This document shows positions 8,417 to 17,541 of a stretch of 64,000 nt of DNA, piece after piece. Under the pieces are notes generated by a model. It did not search any database. It was not told the origin of the DNA and saw nothing but the letters and a program-made list of their open reading frames with translations. A program made the position numbers and the translations under genes. This DNA comes from Thioclava nitratireducens. Lineage in GTDB: Bacteria > Pseudomonadota > Alphaproteobacteria > Rhodobacterales > Rhodobacteraceae. The stretch lies in contig NZ_CP019437.1 of the NCBI RefSeq assembly GCF_001940525.2, positions 2,082,501 through 2,146,500 of the forward strand. The letters are read 5' to 3'. Each line of letters begins with the position of its first letter. Position 1 is the first letter of the stretch.

Positions 8417-9382
8417 GTTCGCCTCAAGGTCGAAACGTTTCGCGTCTCCATTAACCCAGACTTAGGTGAAGCCGGCCTTAATGGCAGCGATGAAACCTCT
8501 TCGTGTCATGCATTTCCCGGCTCCGAAGACAGCTGGAACCGTGCGTTGCGCGCGCTTGCGCCGGAACACCCTCCGGCTGTTCAGCAGGCGGCGCTCTATG
8601 GAACGATCGCGGCCGCGCACGGGCGGCGGTGCCTGCGGCTGGAGGCGACATGTCAGGGCAGGCGGGTCGCGCTGGCCCAGATGATCGGGCGCGGCGGTTT
8701 GTGGCTTCTGTCGCGCGGGCCGGTCTTTGCGCCGGAGCTCGGTATCTGGATCCGGCGCGCAGTGCTGCGTCGGATCGCGCGCCGTGCCGGGCTGGTGCTG
8801 ATGACGCCGGAAAACCCGCTGGCTGGGTTCGGGCTGATCCCGCTGATCACCCCGCGCCACCATGCGCATTGGTCCTTGCTCCCCGATGCCCACACGCTGC
8901 GCGCAGGCTTGGCGGGAAAATGGCGCAACAGGTTGGCGGCAGCAGAGCGTGCCGGGCTGTGCGTGGAGCCCGAACCCGAGATCGAGTGGCTTCTCGCCTC
9001 CGACGCGGCCCAGCAACGCGCCCGCGGTTACCGCGCCTTGCCGCCGAGCTTCACCCTCGCGTGGGCGGATCGCAGCGCCGCCGACCTTCTCGCCTTGCGC
9101 GTCGCGACATCGAAAGGCGAGCGGATCGCGGGCGGCATCTTCCTGCTTCACGGCGAAGGTGCCAGCTATCACATAGGCTGGACCGGAGCGGAGGGGCGCG
9201 TGTCCCGCGCGCATAACCTGATGCTCTGGCAGGCCGCGCTGCGGCTGAAGGCGCGCGGAATCCGACAGCTCGATCTCGGTGCGGTGGATTGCGAGGACGG
9301 GGCAGGGCGGATGCACTTCAAACTGGGCACCGGCGCCAAGCCGCACAGTCTCGGGGCGACTATGTGGGTGTTGCCGCGCTAA
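8375..9382 (+). CDS. FemAB/GNAT-like acyltransferase (BioF2-type), start uncertain
   Basis: Up to 335 residues in frame. Homology-like content starts around residue 45 (FPGSEDSWNRALRALAPEHP) and runs through WRNRLAAAERAGL, a GGIFLLHGEGASYHIGWTG block and LGAVDCEDGAGRMHFKLGTG at the end. That pattern, with the peptidyl-transfer-like GIFL...YHIGW strand, is the FemAB-like acetyltransferase fold. No ATG or GTG is present in frame near the N-terminus; the only upstream start is the TTG at 8375, which overlaps the opposite-strand small protein gene. It may use TTG, or the start may be damaged. Substrate unknown. Confidence 0.75.
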   Translation: MAQVAERVGENSGHVRLKVETFRVSINPDLGEAGLNGSDETSSCHAFPGSEDSWNRALRALAPEHPPAVQQAALYGTIAAAHGRRCLRLEATCQGRRVALAQMIGRGGLWLLSRGPVFAPELGIWIRRAVLRRIARRAGLVLMTPENPLAGFGLIPLITPRHHAHWSLLPDAHTLRAGLAGKWRNRLAAAERAGLCVEPEPEIEWLLASDAAQQRARGYRALPPSFTLAWADRSAADLLALRVATSKGERIAGGIFLLHGEGASYHIGWTGAEGRVSRAHNLMLWQAALRLKARGIRQLDLGAVDCEDGAGRMHFKLGTGAKPHSLGATMWVLPR

Positions 9383-9396
9383 CCCCTTCCTCTTGA

Positions 9397-9421
9397 TCCA
9401 AATATCCCCGCCGGAGGCTCC
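9397..9421. repeat. Intergenic CCAAATATCCCCGCCGGAGG-type repeat
   Basis: ATCCAAATATCCCCGCCGG followed by AGGCTCC sits between two convergent genes. It shares the AAATATCCC(C/G) core with the arms of the larger repeat at 39.96-40.10 kb. Such short GC-rich elements are frequent between genes of Rhodobacterales. Confidence 0.5.
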
Positions 9422-10411
9422 TCAGCCCGCCGCAGACGCGCCGCTGGACTGTCGCGCGTGGAAGATGAAGCCGAGGAAATTCAGCAGCACCTGCGCTGCG
9501 AGGATCGGGGTCGAGCCGCTGGGGTCGTAATCGGGGGCGACCTCGACCAGATCGATGCCCACAACTTCGTGCCGGTTTGCCACGCCCTGGAGGATCTCCA
9601 GCACCTCGTAATAGAGAAACCCGCCATGGCTCGGCGTCCCGGTGCCGGGCGCGATCGAGGGGTCGAACCCGTCGATATCGATCGTGACATAGATCCGTGC
9701 GCCTTCCGGGATGCGGGCTAGCACGCCCTGGGACCCCAGCTTGCGCACCTGCCGCACGCTCAGGAAGTCGTCGCCCATTGCGCGGGCGGCGTCATACCCG
9801 TCTTTCGCGGTGGAAGAGACGTTGCGAATGCCAAGCGCGGTGATGCCCGAGACATAGTCCTTCTCGGCGGCGCGGCGCATCGGATTGCCGTGGCCTTCGG
9901 TGACGCCGTGACGCTCGTCCACGAAATCGAGATGGGCGTCGATTTGCAGGATATGGATCGGTCCCTTCTCGGCGCAATCGGACTCGAAGGCGCGGATGCA
10001 GGGAATATTGATCGAGTGATCGCCGCCGATCACCACCGGCAGCGCGCCCGCCTTCAGCATCGCACGCACGCCGGCCTCGATATTCGCATGGCTCTTCACC
10101 GTGTCGGTATGAACGATGTCGGCATCGCCGATATCGACGATGGTGACCTCGGGGCCGAGATAGGTCGCGTCATCCTCGTGGTCGTAGGCGCCCGCGTGTC
10201 CGAAGGAGAACAGCGTCGAGGCCTCGCGCACCGCCCGCGGCCCGAAGCGCGCGCCGGGGCGGAACTGCGTGCCGAAATCGAAGGGCGCGCCCATCACCGC
10301 CACATCCGCCTCGATCGCATCCCAATCGGCCACGTATGCGCGCTTGCCGAAAGTCGAAATCCCCACGAAAGGCAGGTTCAGCCGCCCCGCCTCATACCCA
10401 TGTCCCGCCAT
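9422..10411 (-). CDS. speB: Agmatinase-family ureohydrolase
   Basis: 329 residues from the ATG at 10411 (MAGHGYEAGRLNLPFVG); earlier starts add residues unlike the family. All manganese ligands are present: His132 (GGDHS), Asp158, His160 and Asp162 (DAHLD), Asp245 and Asp247 (DIDGFDPS). The enzyme hydrolyses a guanidino compound to urea plus an amine. The family covers agmatinase, guanidinobutyrase and guanidinopropionase, and the length and GTGTPSHGG block do not separate these. Convergent with the acyltransferase gene and divergent from the TehA-like gene, so it stands alone. Confidence 0.88.
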   Translation of the reverse strand: MAGHGYEAGRLNLPFVGISTFGKRAYVADWDAIEADVAVMGAPFDFGTQFRPGARFGPRAVREASTLFSFGHAGAYDHEDDATYLGPEVTIVDIGDADIVHTDTVKSHANIEAGVRAMLKAGALPVVIGGDHSINIPCIRAFESDCAEKGPIHILQIDAHLDFVDERHGVTEGHGNPMRRAAEKDYVSGITALGIRNVSSTAKDGYDAARAMGDDFLSVRQVRKLGSQGVLARIPEGARIYVTIDIDGFDPSIAPGTGTPSHGGFLYYEVLEILQGVANRHEVVGIDLVEVAPDYDPSGSTPILAAQVLLNFLGFIFHARQSSGASAAG

Positions 10412-10518
10412 CTTGCCTCCAGACACCCTGTCGCACCCCCGACAGCTTTTCGCCACGCGCGAAATATTGCAAGCTTCTGCGCGACCGAAATGATTTGCCG
10501 ATTGCCCGAGGAGAGCGC

Positions 10519-11481
10519 ATGTCCTTCGCCCCGCCCAAGATGACGCCCAAGGGCCTGTTTCGCCGCACCCCGCCCGCGATGTTCCCGCCCGTGCTGGGGC
10601 TGATGGGCCTCGGGATCGCGTGGCGGCGCGGTGTGGGGCAATTCGCGCTGCCGCCCGATCTGGCGGAGCTGTTTCTGGGCGCGGTGACCTTGCTCGCGCT
10701 GTTCACGCTGGTTGCCTATGGCGCGAAGATCGTGCGGCGTCCGGGCGTGGTGTTCGAGGATCTGCGCGTGCTGCCCGGGCGTGCGGGGCTCGCGGCGGGA
10801 ACGCTGACGATCTATCTGATCGCGGCGTCGCTTGCGCCCTATGGCGGGCTGGCAGCGATCGTCTTCTGGCTGGGCGTCGTCGTGCATCTGGGGCTGATCG
10901 CGGCGGTGATCTACACGCTCGCGACCGGCCCGGCCGAGCAGCGCCGCGTCAATCCCACGTGGCAGCTGACCTTCTCGGGCTGGATCGTCGGCGCGGTGGC
11001 GGCCGTGATCCTCGGGCTCGATAGCGTGGCTCTGGTGATGTTCTGGGTCGCGATGGTGTCGGCCGTCGTGATCTGGATGATCTCGCTGCGACAATTCGCA
11101 CATGAGCGCGTTCCCGCGCCGCTGCGCCCGCTACTCGCCATTCACCTCGCGCCTGCGGCGCTGCTCGGGACTGTCGCGAGCGGGTTCGGCGCGATGGGCA
11201 TCGCGCAGGCGATGGCGATCCTGTCTGCGGGCTATTTGCTGGCACTGGTCGTGTCGGTGCGCTGGCTGCTCGCTGGGGGCTTCTCGCCGCTCTGGGGCGC
11301 GTTCACCTTCCCGGTCGCAGCCACGGCGGGGTGCTGGCTCGCGCTTGGCGGCGTCTGGGCGCTGCCCGGCGCGCTGATGCTGACGGCGGCGACGCTGGTC
11401 GTAGTACCGATCGCGCTGAAGGTGTTGCAACTTTGGGCGAAGGGGCAGCTTGCGATGAAGACCAACGCCGCGATTGCGTGA
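10519..11481 (+). CDS. TDT-family transporter (tellurite resistance TehA/dicarboxylate, SLAC1-like)
   Basis: 320 residues from the ATG at 10519, which follows CCGAGGAGAG. Ten hydrophobic helices arranged as five pairs fit the TehA/SLAC1 fold. The N-terminus FRRTPPAMFPPVLGLMGLGIAW is the typical first-helix signature. Members include E. coli TehA, yeast malate carrier Mae1 and plant anion channels, so the cargo may be an anion rather than tellurite. It is of interest beside the trgAB-cysK cluster at 34-36.7 kb, but no link is shown. Divergent from the ureohydrolase. Confidence 0.85.
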   Translation: MSFAPPKMTPKGLFRRTPPAMFPPVLGLMGLGIAWRRGVGQFALPPDLAELFLGAVTLLALFTLVAYGAKIVRRPGVVFEDLRVLPGRAGLAAGTLTIYLIAASLAPYGGLAAIVFWLGVVVHLGLIAAVIYTLATGPAEQRRVNPTWQLTFSGWIVGAVAAVILGLDSVALVMFWVAMVSAVVIWMISLRQFAHERVPAPLRPLLAIHLAPAALLGTVASGFGAMGIAQAMAILSAGYLLALVVSVRWLLAGGFSPLWGAFTFPVAATAGCWLALGGVWALPGALMLTAATLVVVPIALKVLQLWAKGQLAMKTNAAIA

Positions 11482-13228
<1,747 letters not shown>

Positions 13229-13260
13229 GTATCAGATTATACGTCTTTAATCGATCCTGC

Positions 13261-13285
13261 GGGCCGCGCGCGATTCGCGCGGCCT
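13261..13285 (+). terminator. Hairpin after guaB
   Basis: GGCCGCGCG pairs with CGCGCGGCC around ATT, 35 bp after the guaB stop. There is no T-run, so it is a possible rho-assisted or processing hairpin rather than a textbook terminator. Confidence 0.45.
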
Positions 13286-13796
13286 GAAGGTGAGCAGGAT
13301 ATGAACTACCCAGAACTGGACAGCGTTTGCTTATGCGAACTGATGCAGTTTCATTGCAGCTGCATCCGTTCGCTCCGATGCTATCTTTTCGAGGCTCGGT
13401 ATATCGCTGACGCGTCGCTGTCGAACGGGGTTATGTTGATGCTTCAATGCACCGCCGATGCGCGCAGGTGTCGAGCGCGTCAGATAAACCGGTAGCGATA
13501 CGGAACGGTCATCATGTCAGAGACAAAATCTCGGAAAATTGGCCGATCGCCCGATGTTTTAGTGCACATCCAGCGATCAGCTACGCCCAGCAGCCCCGGA
13601 TGACGAGCTCTTGTCGGCCCATCCCAAACCAGACACTTGCTCCAAGCACAGCAGGCGTCCGCTCGCTTGAATTAACCTCTCATCTAATGACAGCAGTCAT
13701 GCATTGCGCGGCTGCAACGCAATAAAGGTGTGCTGGAGGGCGACTGCTCGCGCATGACACCCGTGAAGGAAATGCCACCGCCCACCCGGCACAGGA
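13286..13796. other. Gene-poor stretch after guaB
   Basis: About 510 bp, visibly richer in A/T than its surroundings. Only short frames are present, none with a recognisable domain or convincing ribosome site. It marks the left flank of an insert that runs to about 16.6 kb. I see no transposase remnant or att-like repeat. Confidence 0.4.
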
Positions 13797-14003
13797 TCAA
13801 TCGTCGCGGAGCGCGAAGCGTTTGTAGAAGGCGGTATCCGCGTCCTCACGTGATATCCCCATGTCCTCGAGTCGTTCGTCGGTCATGGAGCGCAACTTGT
13901 GCGAAGCGCGGTAGTTGGCATTCTGCTCCACAATCCAGTGGAGGGCGTGCATCCAGCCCTTGGGGCGGCGAATTTTGAGGGCAATGTCGCTTAGGGTTTG
14001 CAT
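13797..14003 (-). CDS. DUF1127 (YjiS-like) small protein
   Basis: 68 residues from the ATG at 14003, preceded by AGGAG; a longer frame to 14057 lacks such a site. The C-terminal part LRSMTDERLEDMGISREDAD is the DUF1127 signature (usual form L..L.D..L.DIGL.R.D). DUF1127 proteins are small Arg-rich alphaproteobacterial proteins; some bind RNA and affect phosphate or carbon metabolism (known for Agrobacterium and Rhodobacter CcaF1). It stands alone, divergent from the BTAD-TolB-TPR regulator. Confidence 0.8.
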   Translation of the reverse strand: MQTLSDIALKIRRPKGWMHALHWIVEQNANYRASHKLRSMTDERLEDMGISREDADTAFYKRFALRDD

Positions 14004-14158
14004 CTCTGGGCTCCTGCTGAAGTGGTAAACTGAAGCCAGATTGCCAGTCTTCCGCAAAACACCCGCAAAAGCCGCCCACCAAAACTCTCCCTCCAGCGTA
14101 AAAATCGCGTAAAATCGAATGCGACGACCGTAAGAAGCTTCGAGAACCGCGAGATATT

Positions 14159-15805
14159 ATGGCTACGTCGACGGGACAGCTGCATTTGACACTTATCCTT
14201 CACGGAGTGTTCTCTGCCCATTATGGGTCAGGCCTCGAACTCGTGGGCCTGTCGCGAAGGGGGCAAGCGCTGCTTGCCTTCCTGTCACAACAACCGGAAA
14301 TGCGGGCCGAGCGTGCGCGATTGGCAGACCTTCTCTGGTCGGACCGATCCGAGGGGCAAGCCCGGGCATCGCTCCGACAGGAGTTGTCGGTGTTGCGTCG
14401 CCTTTTGCCCGAAGGGATTCTTGACGCGAACCGACAACTCGTCTGGCTGGACCCGACCGCAGTGGTCGCCGACAAGTCCGGCTCGGGCGTATTTCTCGAA
14501 GGGTTCGATCTTGCCACGGAAGGTTTCGAAGATTGGCTCCGGGAAATGCGGCAAGCCGAGCGCCCTGGCTCAGCCACTCCTGTAGCTACAGCCGCCCCTC
14601 ATAGAGCAAGGCGGCTTCCCAGCCTTGGAGTGCTCCCCTTCGAAGAGATCGGAGTGGCTGCAACAGACATGTTTGCCGACGGGGTGGTCGAGGAAATTAC
14701 TGGTGCGCTCGGCCGGGTGCATGAGTTCCACGTCATCGCCCGCCAATCTGCAATCGCGATTATCGGCGAGCATCTGGATGTGCCTCAAGTCGCCGAAAGA
14801 CTCGGGGTTGATTACGTTGTTGAGGGGACCGTCAGGCGCGCCGACGACAGAGTGCGGATCTCAGTTCAACTCGTAGAGGGGCGCGACGGTCGCACAATCT
14901 GGACTGAACGCTTCGACGACCGGCTCGACGACCTATTCGCCTTGCAGGATAGGGTCGCAGGCCAAGTCGCGGGGCAGATTTTACCCAGTCTGCGCAATGC
15001 CGAGATCGCACGCGCAAGAACCACTCCGCCGGAAAGCCGGAATGCTTACGAGTTGTTTTTGACCGGCCTGCCGCACATGTGGGCCCATCAACGCAAAAGC
15101 AACGCACAAGCGATTGACCTGTTCGATAGAGCGCTTTCGATCGCTCCGGACTATGGACCTGCGCTGGCGCATAAGGCATGGGCGCTTGCGCAACAGTGCT
15201 CCTACATATGGTCAGACAATCCTTTGGCGGATAAGGCAGAGGCGCTGCGGTTGGCGCAGCAGGCTGCCCAATTCGTCGGTGAACATGCGCCTTCGATGGT
15301 GGCTGTCGGCGCAGCAGTTGACCTCGTTTCAACGGATCACGATTTCAGCAGAACTTTTATAGATCGCGCGCTTGCGATCGACCCAAATTGTGCTTGGGGC
15401 TGGATGCGCCGCGGCTGGAACCGTCATTATCTTGGAGAAACCGAAGAGGCGCGCTTGAGCTTTGATCGTGCGGAAGCCCTTAGTCCACTCGACCCTTTCC
15501 TGTTCAACATAGAGTTTGGCCGCGGGGTCACATATCTCCATGAAGATCGCTTTGAGGAGTGCCTCAAACACTTCAAGCGAGGAATGGCCCTCTCTCCTGG
15601 CGTCGAATGGGCCTACCGTTTCATAGCGTCTCTGAATATTCGGCTTGGACGGCAGGCGGATGCCGAAGAAGCCTATCGAAAGCTGCTTGCAGCGTATCCG
15701 GGACTGACCGTTCGCAAACTGAGTGACTCGCTTCCACCATCAGCCGTAGAGAACCGGCAGGAGTTCTACGACGCAATGCGTCGGGCAGGTTTGCCAGAAG
15801 AATAG
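14159..15805 (+). CDS. BTAD/OmpR-like winged helix - TolB-like - TPR regulator
   Basis: 548 residues in three parts. Residues about 8-130 resemble the SARP/BTAD-type N-terminus (LTLILHGVFS, RRGQALLAFLSQQPEMRAER, LADLLWSDRSEGQARASLRQ). Residues about 153-265 are a TolB-like domain (LGVLPFEEIG, FADGVVEEITGALGR, FHVIARQSA, LGVDYVVEGTVRR). The C-terminal half carries TPR-type helices (ALSIAPDYGPALAHKAWALA; LAIDPNCAWGWMRRGWNRHY; GMALSPGVEW). This combination is found in CadC/adenylate-cyclase-like signalling proteins. There is no cyclase domain and no membrane helix, so it is probably a cytosolic DNA-binding regulator of unknown signal. Codon use is more A/T-rich than in flanking genes. Confidence 0.8.
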   Translation: MATSTGQLHLTLILHGVFSAHYGSGLELVGLSRRGQALLAFLSQQPEMRAERARLADLLWSDRSEGQARASLRQELSVLRRLLPEGILDANRQLVWLDPTAVVADKSGSGVFLEGFDLATEGFEDWLREMRQAERPGSATPVATAAPHRARRLPSLGVLPFEEIGVAATDMFADGVVEEITGALGRVHEFHVIARQSAIAIIGEHLDVPQVAERLGVDYVVEGTVRRADDRVRISVQLVEGRDGRTIWTERFDDRLDDLFALQDRVAGQVAGQILPSLRNAEIARARTTPPESRNAYELFLTGLPHMWAHQRKSNAQAIDLFDRALSIAPDYGPALAHKAWALAQQCSYIWSDNPLADKAEALRLAQQAAQFVGEHAPSMVAVGAAVDLVSTDHDFSRTFIDRALAIDPNCAWGWMRRGWNRHYLGETEEARLSFDRAEALSPLDPFLFNIEFGRGVTYLHEDRFEECLKHFKRGMALSPGVEWAYRFIASLNIRLGRQADAEEAYRKLLAAYPGLTVRKLSDSLPPSAVENRQEFYDAMRRAGLPEE

Positions 15806-16178
15806 CTTCGTCACTCAAATACCCGATGACGCATGCATTGAATGCCATCTGACCATGAAGTCCAATTTGTTTTGGCCGATATAGTGAAAGTCCAGTGCCT
15901 GCCCGTTGGGGCCGTTCGTGGATATCGCAAGGAAATTCCGTTTCCCGCCCGGCATCCCCCAAGCCCGCCGCAACGCGCTCTAACCAGACATTTGAACCAA
16001 ACGCAGCGAACTTCTGGAAGCCGTCCTTCTGGCAGTATGTCGGAAGCTAATCATCTCCATTCCGGTTTCCACAAATGCCGGAGACAACAAATGGAAAATC
16101 GTCACTCGAAACATGCCTCGACGGCTCAGTGCAGGGGATTGCTCGCCGTAACCCCCCAGAACCTGGGAGGCAGAACAC
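15806..16178. other. A/T-richer intergenic stretch
   Basis: 373 bp between the BTAD-TolB-TPR regulator and the small HTH gene. It holds one short leftward frame (15815-15955, listed separately) and a ribosome site GGGAGG at 16165-16170 for the next gene. Nothing else is recognised. Confidence 0.4.
15815..15955 (-). CDS. Possible 46-residue orphan protein
   Basis: ATG at 15955 to TGA at 15815. The peptide has a protein-like composition (GGKRNFLAISTNGPNGQALD; FHYIGQNKLDFMVRWHSM) with polar and aromatic residues in balance, unlike the Arg/Pro-rich shadows typical of this genome. A G-run precedes the ATG. No family recognised; it could be a remnant of a longer gene in this insert or chance. Confidence 0.25.
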   Translation of the reverse strand: MPGGKRNFLAISTNGPNGQALDFHYIGQNKLDFMVRWHSMHASSGI

Positions 16179-16487
16179 ATGGCGTGTGAAAAACATCAAT
16201 CGATCGGTTCTGAGTCTCAGGAAGGCCCGCTGCGCCGCTACTGTGAGACCGACGAACTCGCAGTTCGGTTTCGCCGCCATACCCGCACGATCCGAGATCG
16301 GATTCAAAAGGGATGCCCGGTGAACGGACGTCGCTTGAAGCTACCAGCCACGCGTCTCGGGAAGAAATGGCAAGTCCGCGAAGATTGGCTTGTGCTCTTC
16401 GAACATGAAGCCCGGCCGCCTATCGGGCGGCCGGGCCTTGATAGGAATAGGGGAGTCGTCTCTGCCGGAGCCAGGGGCATTGCATGA
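16179..16487 (+). CDS. Small helix-turn-helix / excisionase-like protein
   Basis: 102 residues from the ATG at 16179, with GGGAGG nine bases upstream. The segment CETDELAVRFRRHTRTIRDR followed by GRRLKLPATRLGKKWQVREDWL fits a MerR/excisionase-type recognition helix plus wing. Such proteins occur in mobile and plasmid-derived DNA. The last third of the frame runs through a strong hairpin (16410-16436), so the functional domain probably ends near residue 77 (FEHEA) and the tail is low-confidence. No integrase was found nearby. Confidence 0.5.
   Translation: MACEKHQSIGSESQEGPLRRYCETDELAVRFRRHTRTIRDRIQKGCPVNGRRLKLPATRLGKKWQVREDWLVLFEHEARPPIGRPGLDRNRGVVSAGARGIA
16410..16438 (+). terminator. Perfect 11-bp hairpin inside the 3' end of the HTH frame
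   Basis: GCCCGGCCGCC (16410-16420) pairs perfectly with GGCGGCCGGGC (16426-16436) around TATCG. It is followed by CTTG rather than a T-run, so it could stall transcription or serve as a boundary of the insert. Confidence 0.5.
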
Positions 16488-16607
16488 AGCAGGCCGACCC
16501 TCTCGTGATGACACATCTCTTTGCAGGCACCTGTGCTTTAACCCGGCAATCGTAATCGGCGGGCTGTCTCCGGCGGGGGCGGCAGATCGCCACGTGGACC
16601 ACGGCGA

Positions 16608-16627
16608 GGGCGCGATGCTTCGCGCCC
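16608..16627 (-). terminator. Hairpin downstream of the leftward catabolic operon
   Basis: GGGCGCG (16608-16614) and CGCGCCC (16621-16627) pair around ATGCTT, 11 bp past the stop codon of the E2 catalytic subunit gene. No T-run on the leftward strand, so termination is plausible rather than certain. Confidence 0.45.
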
Positions 16628-16637
16628 CGTTCCGCCG

Positions 16638-17531
16638 TCAGATCAGCATCCGGCGCGGATCCGCCATCAGTGTTGCATAGCGCGACAGGAAGCGCGCGGC
16701 ATCGGCGCCGTTGATGACCCGGTGATCGTAGCTCAGATCGAGCGGGCAAAGCGGCACCGGCACCCATTCGCCTTCCCAGACCGGTGTGATCTGGCTGCGG
16801 GTGATGCCGAGGATCGCGACTTCCGGAGGGTTCACGATCGGGGTGAAGGCGCTGCCGCCGATCCCGCCGAGATTGGAGATCGTCATCGAGGCGCCGCCCA
16901 TTTCCTCGGGGCGCAGTTTCCGGCCCTGCGCCTTGCGCGACAGTTCGGTGATTTCCGCCGCGATTTCCCAAAGCCCCTTGCGGTCGGCGTCGCGGATCAC
17001 CGGAACCATCAGGCCGTTCGGCGTGTCGACCGCGATGCCCACATGGACGTAATCCTTGAGCACCAGCGTCTCGCCGCTTGCGTCGAGCGAGGCGTTGAAC
17101 CGGGGGAATTCGCGCAGACAGCGCGCCAGAACCCGCACATGGAAGGCGAGCGCCGTCAGGCGGGTGCCACGGTCCCGCGCCTCGTCGCGAAGGCCTTTTC
17201 GGAAGGCTTCGACCGCGCGCATGTCGGCGCTGTCGTGATGCGTGACCTGCGGGATCAGCGAATTCGCTGCGGACAGGTTGTCGGCGGCGACCCGGGCGAT
17301 CCGTGAGAGTGGTTCTTCGGTCACCGGCCCGAAGGCCGCATGATCGACATCCCAGTAGCGCGCGGCATCCGGGGCGGGGCCGGGTGCGACACCGGAGCCC
17401 GCCCCGTCGGCCTTGCGATCCACATCTTCGCGCGCGAGCGTCTCGCGCCCGGTCTCCTGCGCGAGGCGGTCGAGATCCACCCCGCGTTCGGCGGCGTAGC
17501 TGCGCACCGAAGGGCTTGCGACATAGCTCAT
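16638..17531 (-). CDS. 2-oxoacid dehydrogenase E2 catalytic subunit without a lipoyl domain
   Basis: 297 residues from the ATG at 17531. Residues about 4-38 (SPSVRSYAAERGVDLDRLAQ) look like the peripheral subunit-binding domain. Residues about 72-297 are the acyltransferase (CAT) domain, with VPVIRDADRKGLWEIAAEI, GGASMTISNLGGIGGSAFTP and the active site SYDHRVINGADAARF (His270, Asn274; DHRVING also occurs in Azotobacter E2p). The usual N-terminal lipoyl domain is absent; it is supplied by the separate product at 18992-20350. Last gene of the operon. It transfers the acyl group to CoA; whether the acyl is acetyl or another group is unknown. Confidence 0.88.
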   Translation of the reverse strand: MSYVASPSVRSYAAERGVDLDRLAQETGRETLAREDVDRKADGAGSGVAPGPAPDAARYWDVDHAAFGPVTEEPLSRIARVAADNLSAANSLIPQVTHHDSADMRAVEAFRKGLRDEARDRGTRLTALAFHVRVLARCLREFPRFNASLDASGETLVLKDYVHVGIAVDTPNGLMVPVIRDADRKGLWEIAAEITELSRKAQGRKLRPEEMGGASMTISNLGGIGGSAFTPIVNPPEVAILGITRSQITPVWEGEWVPVPLCPLDLSYDHRVINGADAARFLSRYATLMADPRRMLI

Positions 17532-17541
17532 GGCATCCTCC

